A stretch of DNA of 64,000 bases from an uncultured Lachnospiraceae bacterium (GTDB lineage Bacteria > Bacillota > Clostridia > Lachnospirales > Lachnospiraceae): NCBI GenBank assembly GCA_946407725.1, contig CAMJPM010000003.1, positions 1 to 64,000 on the forward strand. Reading direction: 5' to 3'. The notes under the pieces are model-generated. The model did not search any database, was not told where the DNA came from, and saw nothing but the letters and a program-made list of their open reading frames with translations. Numbering within the stretch: the stretch's first letter is position 1; each line of letters starts with the position of its first letter. Shown here in pieces: positions 29,112-38,727 of the stretch. A program made the translations under genes and the position numbers.

Positions 29112-29234
29112 CGAGCCTGAAGGGTGCTGAAAATGTGACAGATGACTGTTTCACCTTTGGGTACCGGCATTAAAAATTAAAAAACATCAACGAATTAGAT
29201 TAAATTTATCCATGGCTAAATCCTAAATCGGTGA

Positions 29235-29276
29235 TATAATAACATTCATCAATTTGATTGACCGATAATTATCGGT
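29235..29276 (+). promoter_or_regulatory. TATAAT -10 and 16-bp perfect palindrome upstream of leuA fusion
   Basis: TATAAT 29235-29240; ACCGATAATTATCGGT 29261-29276. Confidence 0.55.
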
Positions 29277-29373
29277 TACCGGAAAACAGGATAAAACCTG
29301 TACTGCATCACCGGAGGGGAAGCGAACCTTAAATGGCGTGGCTTTCCAAAAAAAGGATTTGGAGGAAACCTTT

Positions 29374-31368
29374 ATGTATAACAGGGAAAAGTATCAGATT
29401 CAGTATTTCATGCCTAAAAAGCCCACCTATGAATGGGCAAAGAAGGACCACATCACAAAAGCGCCCATATGGTGCAGTGTGGATCTGAGGGACGGGAACC
29501 AGGCGCTGATCGAGCCCATGAGTCTGGAAGAAAAGCTGGAATTCTTTGAGATGCTTATTCGTATAGGCTTTAAGGAAATAGAGATAGGCTTTCCTGCGGC
29601 CTCCGAAACAGAATATAAATTTGCCAGAACACTGATCGAAAGAAACATGGTTCCAAAGGATGTGACACTGCAGGTGCTGACCCAGGCCAGGGACCATATC
29701 ATACGCAAGACCTTTGAAGCGGTAAAGGGTGCACCCAAAGCCATTGTCCATCTCTACAACTCCACCTCCGTGGCACAGAGGGAGCAGGTGTTTAAGAAGA
29801 GTAAGGAAGAGATCAAAAAAATTGCCGTGGACGGGGCTGTGCTCTTAAAGAAGCTGGCGGATGAAACTGAGGGTGAGTTCTCTTTTGAATACTCCCCGGA
29901 GAGCTTTCCGGGTACCGAAGTGGAGTATGCCATTGATGTGTGCAATGCGGTACTGGATGTGTGGCAGCCTGAAAAAGATAACAAGGTCATCATCAATATA
30001 CCCACAACCGTTGAAAATGCCATGCCCCATGTGTTTGCGACGCAGATAGAGTGTATCAGCAATAAGCTGAAATACAGGGATGCGGTAACACTTTCCCTCC
30101 ATCCCCATAATGACAGGGGATGCGGTGTCTCTGATGCCGAGCTGGGGCTTCTTGCCGGAGCCGACAGGATAGAAGGCACTCTTTTCGGGAACGGCGAGAG
30201 AACAGGAAATGTGGATATTGTTACTTTGGCCATGAACATGTATACTCATGGTGTGGACTCCGGACTTGATTTTTCAAATATCACTTCCATCGGGGAAACC
30301 TATGAGAGGCTTACCAGAATGAGGATCCACGAGAGGCAGCCCTATGGCGGGGCACTGGTATTTACCGCTTTTTCAGGCTCCCACCAGGACGCCATCGCAA
30401 AGGGATTTACCTGGAGAAAGCGGCATATGGACAGGCCCTGGAGTGTGCCTTATCTGCCGGTGGATCCGAAGGATCTGGGCAGGGAGTACGACGGAGACGT
30501 GATAAGGATAAATTCCCAGTCGGGAAAGGGCGGCGTGAGCTTTATCCTCCGTACCAATTACGGCATGCAGGTTCCCAAGGAAATGCAGGAGGATGTGGGC
30601 TATACCGTCAAGGGCATATCGGACCACGAGCATGCGGAGCTTTCACCCGAAAGGGTTTATCATATATTTGAGGACAAGTACGTCAATAATGATGGGGTAT
30701 TCACCATTCCCGAATGTCATTTTGAACAGCAGAAGGAGGGAATACTTACCAGAACCACCATCCGCAGGAACGGAGAGGATATCGTGGTGGCAGCCAACGG
30801 AAACGGACGTCTGGATGCTGTCAGCAACGCTATTAAATCCTTTTTTGATATTTCCTACGAGCTTTCCACCTATGAGGAGCACGCCCTGAGCAGGGGCTCC
30901 TCCAGTAAGGCCTGCACCTATGTGGGCATTACCTGTAACGGAAAGAAGTACTGGGGCGTGGGTATAGACGAGGATATCATCCGCTCCTCCATAAATGCGC
31001 TGTGTGTGGCCGTGAACCAGATAGATTCCATTAAGGGCAGCGGAAGAGGGAAGGATAAGAGGATCACTGAGATAATGAACTATATCCAGGAAAACTATCT
31101 CTCAGTGACGCTGGATGATCTTTCGAGGGAATTTTATCTTTCAAAGCCCTATATTTCAAAGTATATCAAGGAACAGTCAGGAGCTACCTTCAGCAGCAAC
31201 CTTCAGAGGATAAGACTGAAAAAAGCCTGTACTCTCCTGCGGAACGGGAATATGAAGGTGGAGAGGGTGGCTGAAAACGTGGGCTACCCCAGTGTGGAGC
31301 ACTTTAACAGACAGTTTAAGAAAAGCTACGGAATGACACCGATACAGTACAGAAACAGCAAGAAATAA
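29374..31368 (+). CDS. leuA: 2-isopropylmalate synthase with C-terminal AraC-type HTH domain
   Basis: 'APIWCSVDLRDGNQALIEPMSLEEKLEFFEMLIRIGFKEIEIGFPAAS', 'VTLSLHPHNDRGCGVSDAELG'; C-terminus 'ITEIMNYIQENYLSVTLDDLSREFYLSKPYISKYIKEQSGATFSSNLQRIRLKKACTLLRN...VAENVGYPSVEHFNRQFKKSYGMTPIQYRN'; start at ATG after GGAGGAAACC. Confidence 0.95.
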   Translation: MYNREKYQIQYFMPKKPTYEWAKKDHITKAPIWCSVDLRDGNQALIEPMSLEEKLEFFEMLIRIGFKEIEIGFPAASETEYKFARTLIERNMVPKDVTLQVLTQARDHIIRKTFEAVKGAPKAIVHLYNSTSVAQREQVFKKSKEEIKKIAVDGAVLLKKLADETEGEFSFEYSPESFPGTEVEYAIDVCNAVLDVWQPEKDNKVIINIPTTVENAMPHVFATQIECISNKLKYRDAVTLSLHPHNDRGCGVSDAELGLLAGADRIEGTLFGNGERTGNVDIVTLAMNMYTHGVDSGLDFSNITSIGETYERLTRMRIHERQPYGGALVFTAFSGSHQDAIAKGFTWRKRHMDRPWSVPYLPVDPKDLGREYDGDVIRINSQSGKGGVSFILRTNYGMQVPKEMQEDVGYTVKGISDHEHAELSPERVYHIFEDKYVNNDGVFTIPECHFEQQKEGILTRTTIRRNGEDIVVAANGNGRLDAVSNAIKSFFDISYELSTYEEHALSRGSSSKACTYVGITCNGKKYWGVGIDEDIIRSSINALCVAVNQIDSIKGSGRGKDKRITEIMNYIQENYLSVTLDDLSREFYLSKPYISKYIKEQSGATFSSNLQRIRLKKACTLLRNGNMKVERVAENVGYPSVEHFNRQFKKSYGMTPIQYRNSKK

Positions 31369-31447
31369 GGTTTTCAGATGTCACCTGCGGTTGCAAAGGT
31401 GACTGTACTGAATAGTTACGATTAAGGATCATTCTGTATGGAACCAG

Positions 31448-33958
31448 ATGGGTGATTTGATAAAGGATGAAATGAGAATGCTGTCACAGGTGGTACTGCT
31501 TGCCACCCTGACGGTATTCTCCATAGTACTTATTGCGCTGAACATTTCTTCGGGATGGGAAAAATGGACCATCCCTGTTTTTGCTGTTTCGGTTTTCGCC
31601 TGTTTTGTCATGCATATCTCGGGCAGGCCCACGGAAAAGGTGAGGATCCATTTTTACAGTATCTTTATTTGTATTCAGCTCTTTTATTACATCCTCAATA
31701 CCAATGCTGTTTTTAACTGTACGCCCCTTTCAATTCTTGCGGTAGTGCTGCTCTCCATGACAAAGGAGAGGAGGATTATATGGATCTGCGCCGCCACCAG
31801 CACCCTTGCCCTGATAATAAGGGCGTTTGATTCCGGCTCTGTGGGGCGGGTTATCTGGCATGTCTTTATTATATGGACCGCTTCATTTGTGGCCATCAGG
31901 TTTATCGGAGAGACAAGAAGGACCGAAGATGCCTATAAACGGTATATCAGCATATTAAAGCAGCAGAATAAAAGCGCGGATGATTTCCTGGCCAACGTTT
32001 CCCATGAGATACGGACTCCGGTCAATGCCGTTATAGGGCTTACGGGGGTGTGTCTTGAAAATGAGGCCAATGATGAAAACAGGAAAAATCTGGAGCTTAT
32101 TTCCGAGGCGGGAAGAAGGATATCGGAGCAGATCAGCGATATCCTGGATTACTCGGAGATAGAGGGGGAAAACCTGGCGGTAAACTATGAGGATTACAGG
32201 ATATCCGTTCTGGTACAGGATCTTTGCAATACCTTCAAACCCCTTATGAAAAGCGGTGTTGAGATCATTTTTGACACTGATCCCCAGATCCCGTCGGTAA
32301 TGAAAACGGATACGGGGAAGCTTAAAAGGATATTGTGGCACATTATAACCAACGGTATAAAGTATACCCAGTCAGGCGGTGTATACGTGCATTTTTCCAC
32401 TACACCCCAGGAATACGGGGCAAATCTCTGCATAGATGTGACCGATACCGGAGTGGGGATGACCGAGGATGAAAAGGAGCGGATCTACGAGCACTTCTAT
32501 CAGTCGGATTCCGGCAGGAACAGGACCAGCGGAGGACTGGGGCTTGGAATGTCAATTGCCAGGGGCTTTGTGGACGCCATGGAGGGCTTTATCTCTGTTG
32601 AAAGTGTTCCGAATTCCGGTACCACGGTACATATCTGTCTGCCACAGAAGGTGATACAGGACACTCCCTGTATGGTAATGGAAAACAGTGAGGACAAGGT
32701 TATCGGAGCCTTCCTGGATTTTGATAAATACAATGATCCCTTTATCAGGGAATACTTTAACCGCATGGTACTCAATGTGGTCAACGGCCTTAAGATCACC
32801 ATGCACAGGGTTGACAATATTGAAAACCTGAAAAAGCTGAAGGGCAGCATAAAGCTCACCCATCTTATCGTGGGAGAGGAAGAGTATCTCACAGACGTTG
32901 CCTATATGGATGCCCTTTCCCATGAGATGATCCTTATGGTAGTCTGCGATGAGGACTTTGTACTTCCGGAAAACTCTGAAGCGAAGATCTTAAGAAGACC
33001 CTTTTCCTCCTTCAGGGCTTTAAGGATCATCAACATGGATAAAAGGGGCAGTGCCCAGGAAGAAGGACATATTTACTGCAAGGGCATCAGGGCGCTGATA
33101 GTTGATGACGAGTCCATGAACATCACTGTTGCGGAAAGCATTCTTAAGAGGTACGGCATAGAAACAAAGGCCGCCTCATCCGGGGAGGAATCCGTTGAGA
33201 TATGCAGAAACAGGGATTTTGACCTTATCTTCATGGATTACATGATGCCAAGGATGGACGGGATAGAGGCCGCGAGGCTCATTCGTTCCATCAAGGCCAA
33301 CGGAGACGGAAGAATTCCTTTAATGATAGCATTTACGGCGGACGCTGTGAGTACGGCCAGGGAAAAATTCATGAATGAGGGCTTTGACGCTTTCTTAAGC
33401 AAGCCCGTGGATATCACCGAGCTGGAGCGGATACTTAAAGCACTTCTTCCGGAAACTGCCTTTGTGAGTGAGGGATTGCAGGAAGACAGAATATACGGTA
33501 TGGAGAATAACAATATGGAAAACCAGAATAAGGATATTGCCGGAAACAACACTCCCGGACCGGAGGCAGGTTCGTCTGACCCGGGATTTGAAATGCTTTC
33601 GCATTTCGGAATTGACCCCGTGAAGGGAATGAGCTACTGCATGAACGACGTTGAAATGTATACCGAGGTACTTAAGGAGTATGCAAGGGACGCCGAGAGC
33701 AAGCTTCTTGAAATGGATGAATATTTTGAGAGCGGGGAATGGCCTGAGTTTACGGTCCGTATCCATTCCGTGAAGAGTTCTTCGCTGATGATAGGGGCGG
33801 AAGAGCTTTCCAACAGGGCTAAAGAGCTGGAAAAGGCCGCAAAATCGGGGGATGTGGATTATGTAAAGGAGAATTATCCCCCCTTCATACCGGATTATTT
33901 AAAGACAGTACAGGCTATTACGGAGGCATACGGTACGGAAGATGATCAGGAAGTTTAA
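31448..33958 (+). CDS. Hybrid histidine kinase with receiver and Hpt domains
   Basis: 'FLANVSHEIRTPVNAVIGL', 'GGLGLGMSIARGFVDAMEG', REC 'DLIFMDYMMPRMDGIEAARLIR', Hpt 'FTVRIHSVKSSSLMIGAEELSNRAKELEKAA'. Confidence 0.92.
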   Translation: MGDLIKDEMRMLSQVVLLATLTVFSIVLIALNISSGWEKWTIPVFAVSVFACFVMHISGRPTEKVRIHFYSIFICIQLFYYILNTNAVFNCTPLSILAVVLLSMTKERRIIWICAATSTLALIIRAFDSGSVGRVIWHVFIIWTASFVAIRFIGETRRTEDAYKRYISILKQQNKSADDFLANVSHEIRTPVNAVIGLTGVCLENEANDENRKNLELISEAGRRISEQISDILDYSEIEGENLAVNYEDYRISVLVQDLCNTFKPLMKSGVEIIFDTDPQIPSVMKTDTGKLKRILWHIITNGIKYTQSGGVYVHFSTTPQEYGANLCIDVTDTGVGMTEDEKERIYEHFYQSDSGRNRTSGGLGLGMSIARGFVDAMEGFISVESVPNSGTTVHICLPQKVIQDTPCMVMENSEDKVIGAFLDFDKYNDPFIREYFNRMVLNVVNGLKITMHRVDNIENLKKLKGSIKLTHLIVGEEEYLTDVAYMDALSHEMILMVVCDEDFVLPENSEAKILRRPFSSFRALRIINMDKRGSAQEEGHIYCKGIRALIVDDESMNITVAESILKRYGIETKAASSGEESVEICRNRDFDLIFMDYMMPRMDGIEAARLIRSIKANGDGRIPLMIAFTADAVSTAREKFMNEGFDAFLSKPVDITELERILKALLPETAFVSEGLQEDRIYGMENNNMENQNKDIAGNNTPGPEAGSSDPGFEMLSHFGIDPVKGMSYCMNDVEMYTEVLKEYARDAESKLLEMDEYFESGEWPEFTVRIHSVKSSSLMIGAEELSNRAKELEKAAKSGDVDYVKENYPPFIPDYLKTVQAITEAYGTEDDQEV

Positions 33959-36614
33959 GGAGTTTCTGTTTGACAATAAAAGAGATATCCAGGAACGCCT
34001 GTTTTTGCTTATCACAGTCATCGCCCTGAGCGGCATGGCGCTTTCCTTTATTCTCAGCGTTATCAACGGTGAGAATACAGAGGGAATTATTTCCATGGTG
34101 TTTGCTTTTATCATCATGACCGTTGTCGTATATTTCGGAGTTAAGTATAACAGAATACGGCTTGCTGCCACTATCGTGGCGGTGGTGATAGTCTTCGTCT
34201 TTTTCCCTGTTGTATTTTTTACCAGCGGCGGTATTTACGGGGGCACACCCATATGGTTTGTGTTTGCCATACTGTATACCAGCATGATACTCAGGAGCAG
34301 GGTGAGGATCGTGCTCTTATCTTCCCAGTTTATTGTGGCCGGGGTGTGCTACTACATCGGGTTTTATTATCCCCAGTTGGTCATTTCCCATTCAACCACG
34401 GAGTTTTACGGGGATTCCTTTTCCTCCTTTGCTGTGGTGAGCCTTATCATGACGCTGATGATCACCTTTGAGGTTTATATGCTGAGGCGTGAGACCAGAA
34501 CGGTTAGACAGCAGAAGGAAGAGATAGATGAATTAAATAAGGCCCAGAACCATTTTTTCTCCAGTATGAGCCATGAGATCAGGACTCCAATAAATACTAT
34601 CGTTGGACTGAATGAAATGATCCTCAGGGAGGATGTTTCTCCGGAGGTTGAGGAGGATGCCAGGAATATACAGGCTGCCAGCCGTATGCTCTTAAGCCTT
34701 ATCAATGATATCCTGGACATGTCAAAGATACAGTCGGGACAGATGAAGATAAATCCCGTAAATTACAACTGTGCCGAGATGATCACGGAGGTTGCCTCCA
34801 TGATACAGATAAGGGCAATGGAAAAAAAGCTCAGCTTTAACGTAAACATTGCACCGGATCTGCCCAGGGAGCTCTACGGTGATGAGATAAGGATAAAGCA
34901 GGTGCTTATCAATATCCTGAACAATGCCGTCAAGTATACGAATGAGGGAAGTGTCTCCCTTTCCATCCAGTGTGAAAAGATAAATGACGGTAAGGTTAAT
35001 GTCATTTATTCCGTTGAAGATACGGGCATGGGGATAAAAAAGGAGAATATCCCCTATCTCTTCAATGCGTTCAAGCGGGTGGATGAGGATAAAAACCGCC
35101 ATATAGAGGGAACCGGACTGGGGCTTTCCATCGTGAAGGAATTCGTGGGGCTGATGAACGGAAAGGTGACGGTCAACAGCGTCTATACCATGGGATCCAC
35201 CTTTATTGTCGAGATACCACAGGCGGTCATGGATCCGAGGCCCATCGAAAGGCTGGATATGTACGGAAGAGGAGAGACGTCGGATACCAGATCCTACCAT
35301 CAGAGCTTTGAAGCGCCGGATGCAAGGATACTTGTAGTGGACGATACCGCGGCAAACCTTCTGGTAATAAAGAAGCTTCTCAGGGATACCCAGGTGAAGC
35401 TGGACACCGCCTCCGGAGGAGAGGAAGCCCTGGAGCTCACATTAAAGAACGATTATCACGTTATCTTTATGGATCACATGATGCCGGGGATAGACGGTAT
35501 TGAGTGCATGAAGCGCATCCGTTCACAGACAGGGGGTTACTCAAGGGAATCTAAGATCGTTGCCCTCACTGCCAATGCTGATGAGAAGAGCAGGCTTCTC
35601 TATGAAAAAGAGGGGTTTGACGGCTATGTATTAAAGCCTGTTAGCGGAAATATCCTGGAGACAGAGCTTAGGCGTCTGTTACCGAAGGAGTTAATCAAAT
35701 TTGAAGTGGCGGACGAGAACGTGCTGGAGGAAAGCGTTTCCTGGATAAACCAGGACGCGAAGAAGACAAGCATCAAGGTCATCATGTCCAGTGTTGCGGA
35801 TACCCCCAGGGAATTTGTTGATGAATACAAGATCTCTGTAGTGCCTCTTAAGGTGCAGACGGAGGGCGGCTGTTTCAGGGACGGGGTAGACATGGATTCC
35901 GATGCCATACTCTCCTATATGGGGGCACGGAAAAAGAAGGCCCGGATACTTCCTGTAAGTCCCAGGGAATATGAGAAGTATTTCGCTGATGAATTAAAAA
36001 GGGCGAATAACATCATATATATCGCATCCTCGGGAAAGCTCTATACTTCAAGCGTTCAGGGAGCCTTTGAGGCTTCGGTGAATTTTAACAATGTGAGGGT
36101 AGTGGACTCCGAACAGATATCTTCCGGACAGGGCTTAATGGCGGTGGAAGCCTGCCGCATGGCAAAAAAGGGGAAAGGGATCGAGGAGATCCTGGAATAT
36201 CTTGAAAGGTTCAAGAAGCAGATACATACCAGCTTTCTCGTTGAAAATGTGGACTATATGATGGAAAGCGGCCTGATAAGCAGCGGTATTGCCAGGATAT
36301 TAAAGGCCTTTTTCATCCGCCCGGTGCTGGTATTGAAGAAGGGCAGGGTAAAAGTGCAGGGTATATGCATGGGCTCCAGGGAGCACTCCTGCAAAAGATT
36401 TATTGCCGGGGTTTTAAGGAATAAGGATCATATAGATAAGCGCATGCTGGTGATCGCCCATGTGGGAGTTTCAAGAAATGACCTGGACTGGATAAGGTCT
36501 GTTGTGGAAAAGCATGTGGCTTTCGAGAAGATATATTTTACAAAGGCATCTCCGGCTATCGCCATCAATGTAGGGTTGGGGTCCTTCGGGCTTATTTACA
36601 GGACTAAGGACTGA
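33942..36614 (+). CDS. Hybrid histidine kinase-receiver fused to a C-terminal DegV (fatty-acid-binding) domain
   Basis: 'FFSSMSHEIRTPINTIVGLNEM', REC 'HVIFMDHMMPGIDGIECMKRIR', DegV-like 'IKVIMSSVADTPREFVDEYKISVVPLKVQTEGGCFRDGVDMDSDAILSYM...IIYIASSGKLYTSSVQGAFEAS...VRVVDSEQISSGQGL'. Confidence 0.88.
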   Translation: MIRKFKEFLFDNKRDIQERLFLLITVIALSGMALSFILSVINGENTEGIISMVFAFIIMTVVVYFGVKYNRIRLAATIVAVVIVFVFFPVVFFTSGGIYGGTPIWFVFAILYTSMILRSRVRIVLLSSQFIVAGVCYYIGFYYPQLVISHSTTEFYGDSFSSFAVVSLIMTLMITFEVYMLRRETRTVRQQKEEIDELNKAQNHFFSSMSHEIRTPINTIVGLNEMILREDVSPEVEEDARNIQAASRMLLSLINDILDMSKIQSGQMKINPVNYNCAEMITEVASMIQIRAMEKKLSFNVNIAPDLPRELYGDEIRIKQVLINILNNAVKYTNEGSVSLSIQCEKINDGKVNVIYSVEDTGMGIKKENIPYLFNAFKRVDEDKNRHIEGTGLGLSIVKEFVGLMNGKVTVNSVYTMGSTFIVEIPQAVMDPRPIERLDMYGRGETSDTRSYHQSFEAPDARILVVDDTAANLLVIKKLLRDTQVKLDTASGGEEALELTLKNDYHVIFMDHMMPGIDGIECMKRIRSQTGGYSRESKIVALTANADEKSRLLYEKEGFDGYVLKPVSGNILETELRRLLPKELIKFEVADENVLEESVSWINQDAKKTSIKVIMSSVADTPREFVDEYKISVVPLKVQTEGGCFRDGVDMDSDAILSYMGARKKKARILPVSPREYEKYFADELKRANNIIYIASSGKLYTSSVQGAFEASVNFNNVRVVDSEQISSGQGLMAVEACRMAKKGKGIEEILEYLERFKKQIHTSFLVENVDYMMESGLISSGIARILKAFFIRPVLVLKKGRVKVQGICMGSREHSCKRFIAGVLRNKDHIDKRMLVIAHVGVSRNDLDWIRSVVEKHVAFEKIYFTKASPAIAINVGLGSFGLIYRTKD

Positions 36615-36701
36615 TTGCTGCCGGGGGTTGTAGTATCATATCCCATAGTTTATAATCGTAACTATTCAAGTGTTTTGGGTTTTTTTTACAGGGTATTTGT
36701 T

Positions 36702-37586
36702 ATGGGCATATTAAGAAGCATGACGGGCTTCGGCAGGAGCGAGGCCGAGATCAACGGCAGAAGGTATTCGGTTGAGATAAAATCAGTCAACCACCGTTTT
36801 CTGGATATCAATATCAAGATGCCAAAGGTGCTTTCGATGTTTGAATCCTCCGTGCGCACCATTATGAAGGAGTATCTGGAGCGTGGAAAGGTGGATGTCT
36901 ACATCTCTTTTTTCAACACCTCCTCCGAAACCGCCTGTGTCAGGTACAATAAGGGTATCGCTGCAGAATACATGAAGTATTTAAGCGAGATGAAAGAGGA
37001 TTTCGGCCTGGATATGGATATCAGGGTGTCTACCCTTTCTCGTTTTCCCGATGTTTTCACCACTGAAGAGGAAGAACCCGATGAGGATCTGATATGGGGG
37101 GAATTTGAACCTGTTTTGAGGAAGGCCTTATCAGAGATCACCCAGTCCCGGGAGAGAGAGGGTGAAAACTTAAGACGGGATCTTCTGGGAAAGATAGAGG
37201 AGATAAAGAAGGAAGTGGCCTTTATTGAGGAGCACTCTCCGGAGATCGTGGAAAACTACAGGAACCGCCTGACAGAGAGGGTTCAGGAGATGCTGAAGGA
37301 CGCGGCCATCGATGAGAGCCGTATCGTGACTGAGGTCACCATCTTTTCCGACAAGGTCTGTGTGGATGAGGAGATCACAAGGCTTAAGAGCCACATGGAC
37401 GCCATGAAGAAGGAGCTGGAAAAGGGCGGAGCTGTGGGACGAAAGCTGGATTTTATTGCCCAGGAGATGAACAGGGAAGCAAATACCACTTTAAGCAAGA
37501 CCAACGACATCCTGACCAGCGACAGCGCCATTGAAATAAAGACAGGGATCGAAAAGATCCGGGAGCAGATACAGAATATTGAGTAA
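36702..37586 (+). CDS. yicC: YicC family protein
   Basis: 'LRSMTGFGRSEAEINGRRYSVEIKSVNHRFLDINIKMP', C-terminal 'GRKLDFIAQEMNREANTTLSKTNDI'. Confidence 0.95.
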   Translation: MGILRSMTGFGRSEAEINGRRYSVEIKSVNHRFLDINIKMPKVLSMFESSVRTIMKEYLERGKVDVYISFFNTSSETACVRYNKGIAAEYMKYLSEMKEDFGLDMDIRVSTLSRFPDVFTTEEEEPDEDLIWGEFEPVLRKALSEITQSREREGENLRRDLLGKIEEIKKEVAFIEEHSPEIVENYRNRLTERVQEMLKDAAIDESRIVTEVTIFSDKVCVDEEITRLKSHMDAMKKELEKGGAVGRKLDFIAQEMNREANTTLSKTNDILTSDSAIEIKTGIEKIREQIQNIE

Positions 37587-37824
37587 TCTATTTAATATAG
37601 GATTTGGAAATATTGTTAACGGGGAAAAGATCACTGCCATTGTATCGCCGGATTCGGCGCCGGCCAAAAGGCTGATACAGAACGGTAAAAAAGAGGGAAC
37701 CGTCATCGACGCCACCCACGGCAGAAAGACAAAGTCCTGTATTTTTATGGAGAATAACCAGATCATTCTTTCGGCGCTTCTCCCCGAGACCATTCTCGAG
37801 AGATTTAAGAGTTCCGATGTTTAA
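37579..37824 (+). CDS. remA: RemA/DUF370 family regulatory protein (TTG start)
   Basis: 'NIGFGNIVNGEKITAIVSPDSAPAKRLIQNGKKEGTVIDATHGRKTKSCIFMENNQIILSALLPETI'; located between yicC and gmk as expected. Confidence 0.93.
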   Translation: MSNLFNIGFGNIVNGEKITAIVSPDSAPAKRLIQNGKKEGTVIDATHGRKTKSCIFMENNQIILSALLPETILERFKSSDV

Positions 37825-37837
37825 GACAGGAGGGCCT

Positions 37838-38455
37838 ATGAAGGGAATACTTATAGTTGTTTCCGGATTTGCAGGAGCCGGTAAGGGTACCATAATTAAA
37901 AAGCTGATAAAAGAGTATCCGGGATATGCGCTGTCTGTGTCCGCCACCAGCCGTTCCCCACGGCCGGGAGAGCAGGACGGGGTCAATTATTTCTTCAAAA
38001 GCCGCGATGAATTTGAAGAAATGATAAAAAATAACGAGTTCCTGGAGCATGCGGAGTACGTGGGCAATTATTACGGCACTCCCAGACCCTTTGTGGAGAA
38101 AAAGCTTTCCGAGGGGATGAATGTCCTTCTCGAGATCGAAGTGCAGGGGGCACTGCAGGTAAAGGAGAAGTTTCCCGATGCACTGCTGATTTTCATTATG
38201 CCGCCGGGGGCCCTGGAGCTGAAAAACCGCCTTACCGGACGGGGAACGGAAACAGAGGAAGTGATTAAAAAACGTCTTCAGAGGGCAGTTGAGGAATCTG
38301 AGGGCATAGAAAATTATGATTTCATCGCTGTTAATGATGATGTGGACAAATGCACGGCCATGCTGCATAATATTATACAGTCTGCCGCCTATACTCCAAA
38401 GAGACAGGCGGAGTTTATAGAAAAGGTGAGACAGGACCTTAAGGAGCTGTCATAA
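37838..38455 (+). CDS. gmk: Guanylate kinase
   Basis: 'GILIVVSGFAGAGKGTIIKKL', 'SVSATSRSPRPGEQDGVNYFF'. Confidence 0.96.
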   Translation: MKGILIVVSGFAGAGKGTIIKKLIKEYPGYALSVSATSRSPRPGEQDGVNYFFKSRDEFEEMIKNNEFLEHAEYVGNYYGTPRPFVEKKLSEGMNVLLEIEVQGALQVKEKFPDALLIFIMPPGALELKNRLTGRGTETEEVIKKRLQRAVEESEGIENYDFIAVNDDVDKCTAMLHNIIQSAAYTPKRQAEFIEKVRQDLKELS

Positions 38456-38480
38456 TTTGTATTGATAAAGGAGAGAGTTT

Positions 38481-38717
38481 ATGTTACATCCGTCATACGG
38501 TGATCTTATGGAAGCAGTTAATTCAGAAGTTGAGGACGGGGAAGCACCTGTAGTAAACAGCAGGTATTCCATAGTCCTTGCAACGGCCAAAAGGGCGAGG
38601 CAGCTTATCAGCGGAAGTGAACCTCTGACCCGTCCCAGGGGAAAGAAACCCCTTGCTGTTGCGATAGATGAGTTATACAAGGGCGAGCTTAAGATCATAA
38701 ACACAGACGAGGATTGA
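38481..38717 (+). CDS. rpoZ: RNA polymerase omega subunit
   Basis: 'VNSRYSIVLATAKRARQLISG...KPLAVAIDELYKGEL'; follows gmk. Confidence 0.92.
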   Translation: MLHPSYGDLMEAVNSEVEDGEAPVVNSRYSIVLATAKRARQLISGSEPLTRPRGKKPLAVAIDELYKGELKIINTDED

Positions 38718-38727
38718 TTTTTTATAA

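Noticed and set aside
29112-29373. T-box leucine riboswitch before leuA
   Set aside because: No T-box AGGGTGGNACCGCG-like motif or matching anti-terminator seen.
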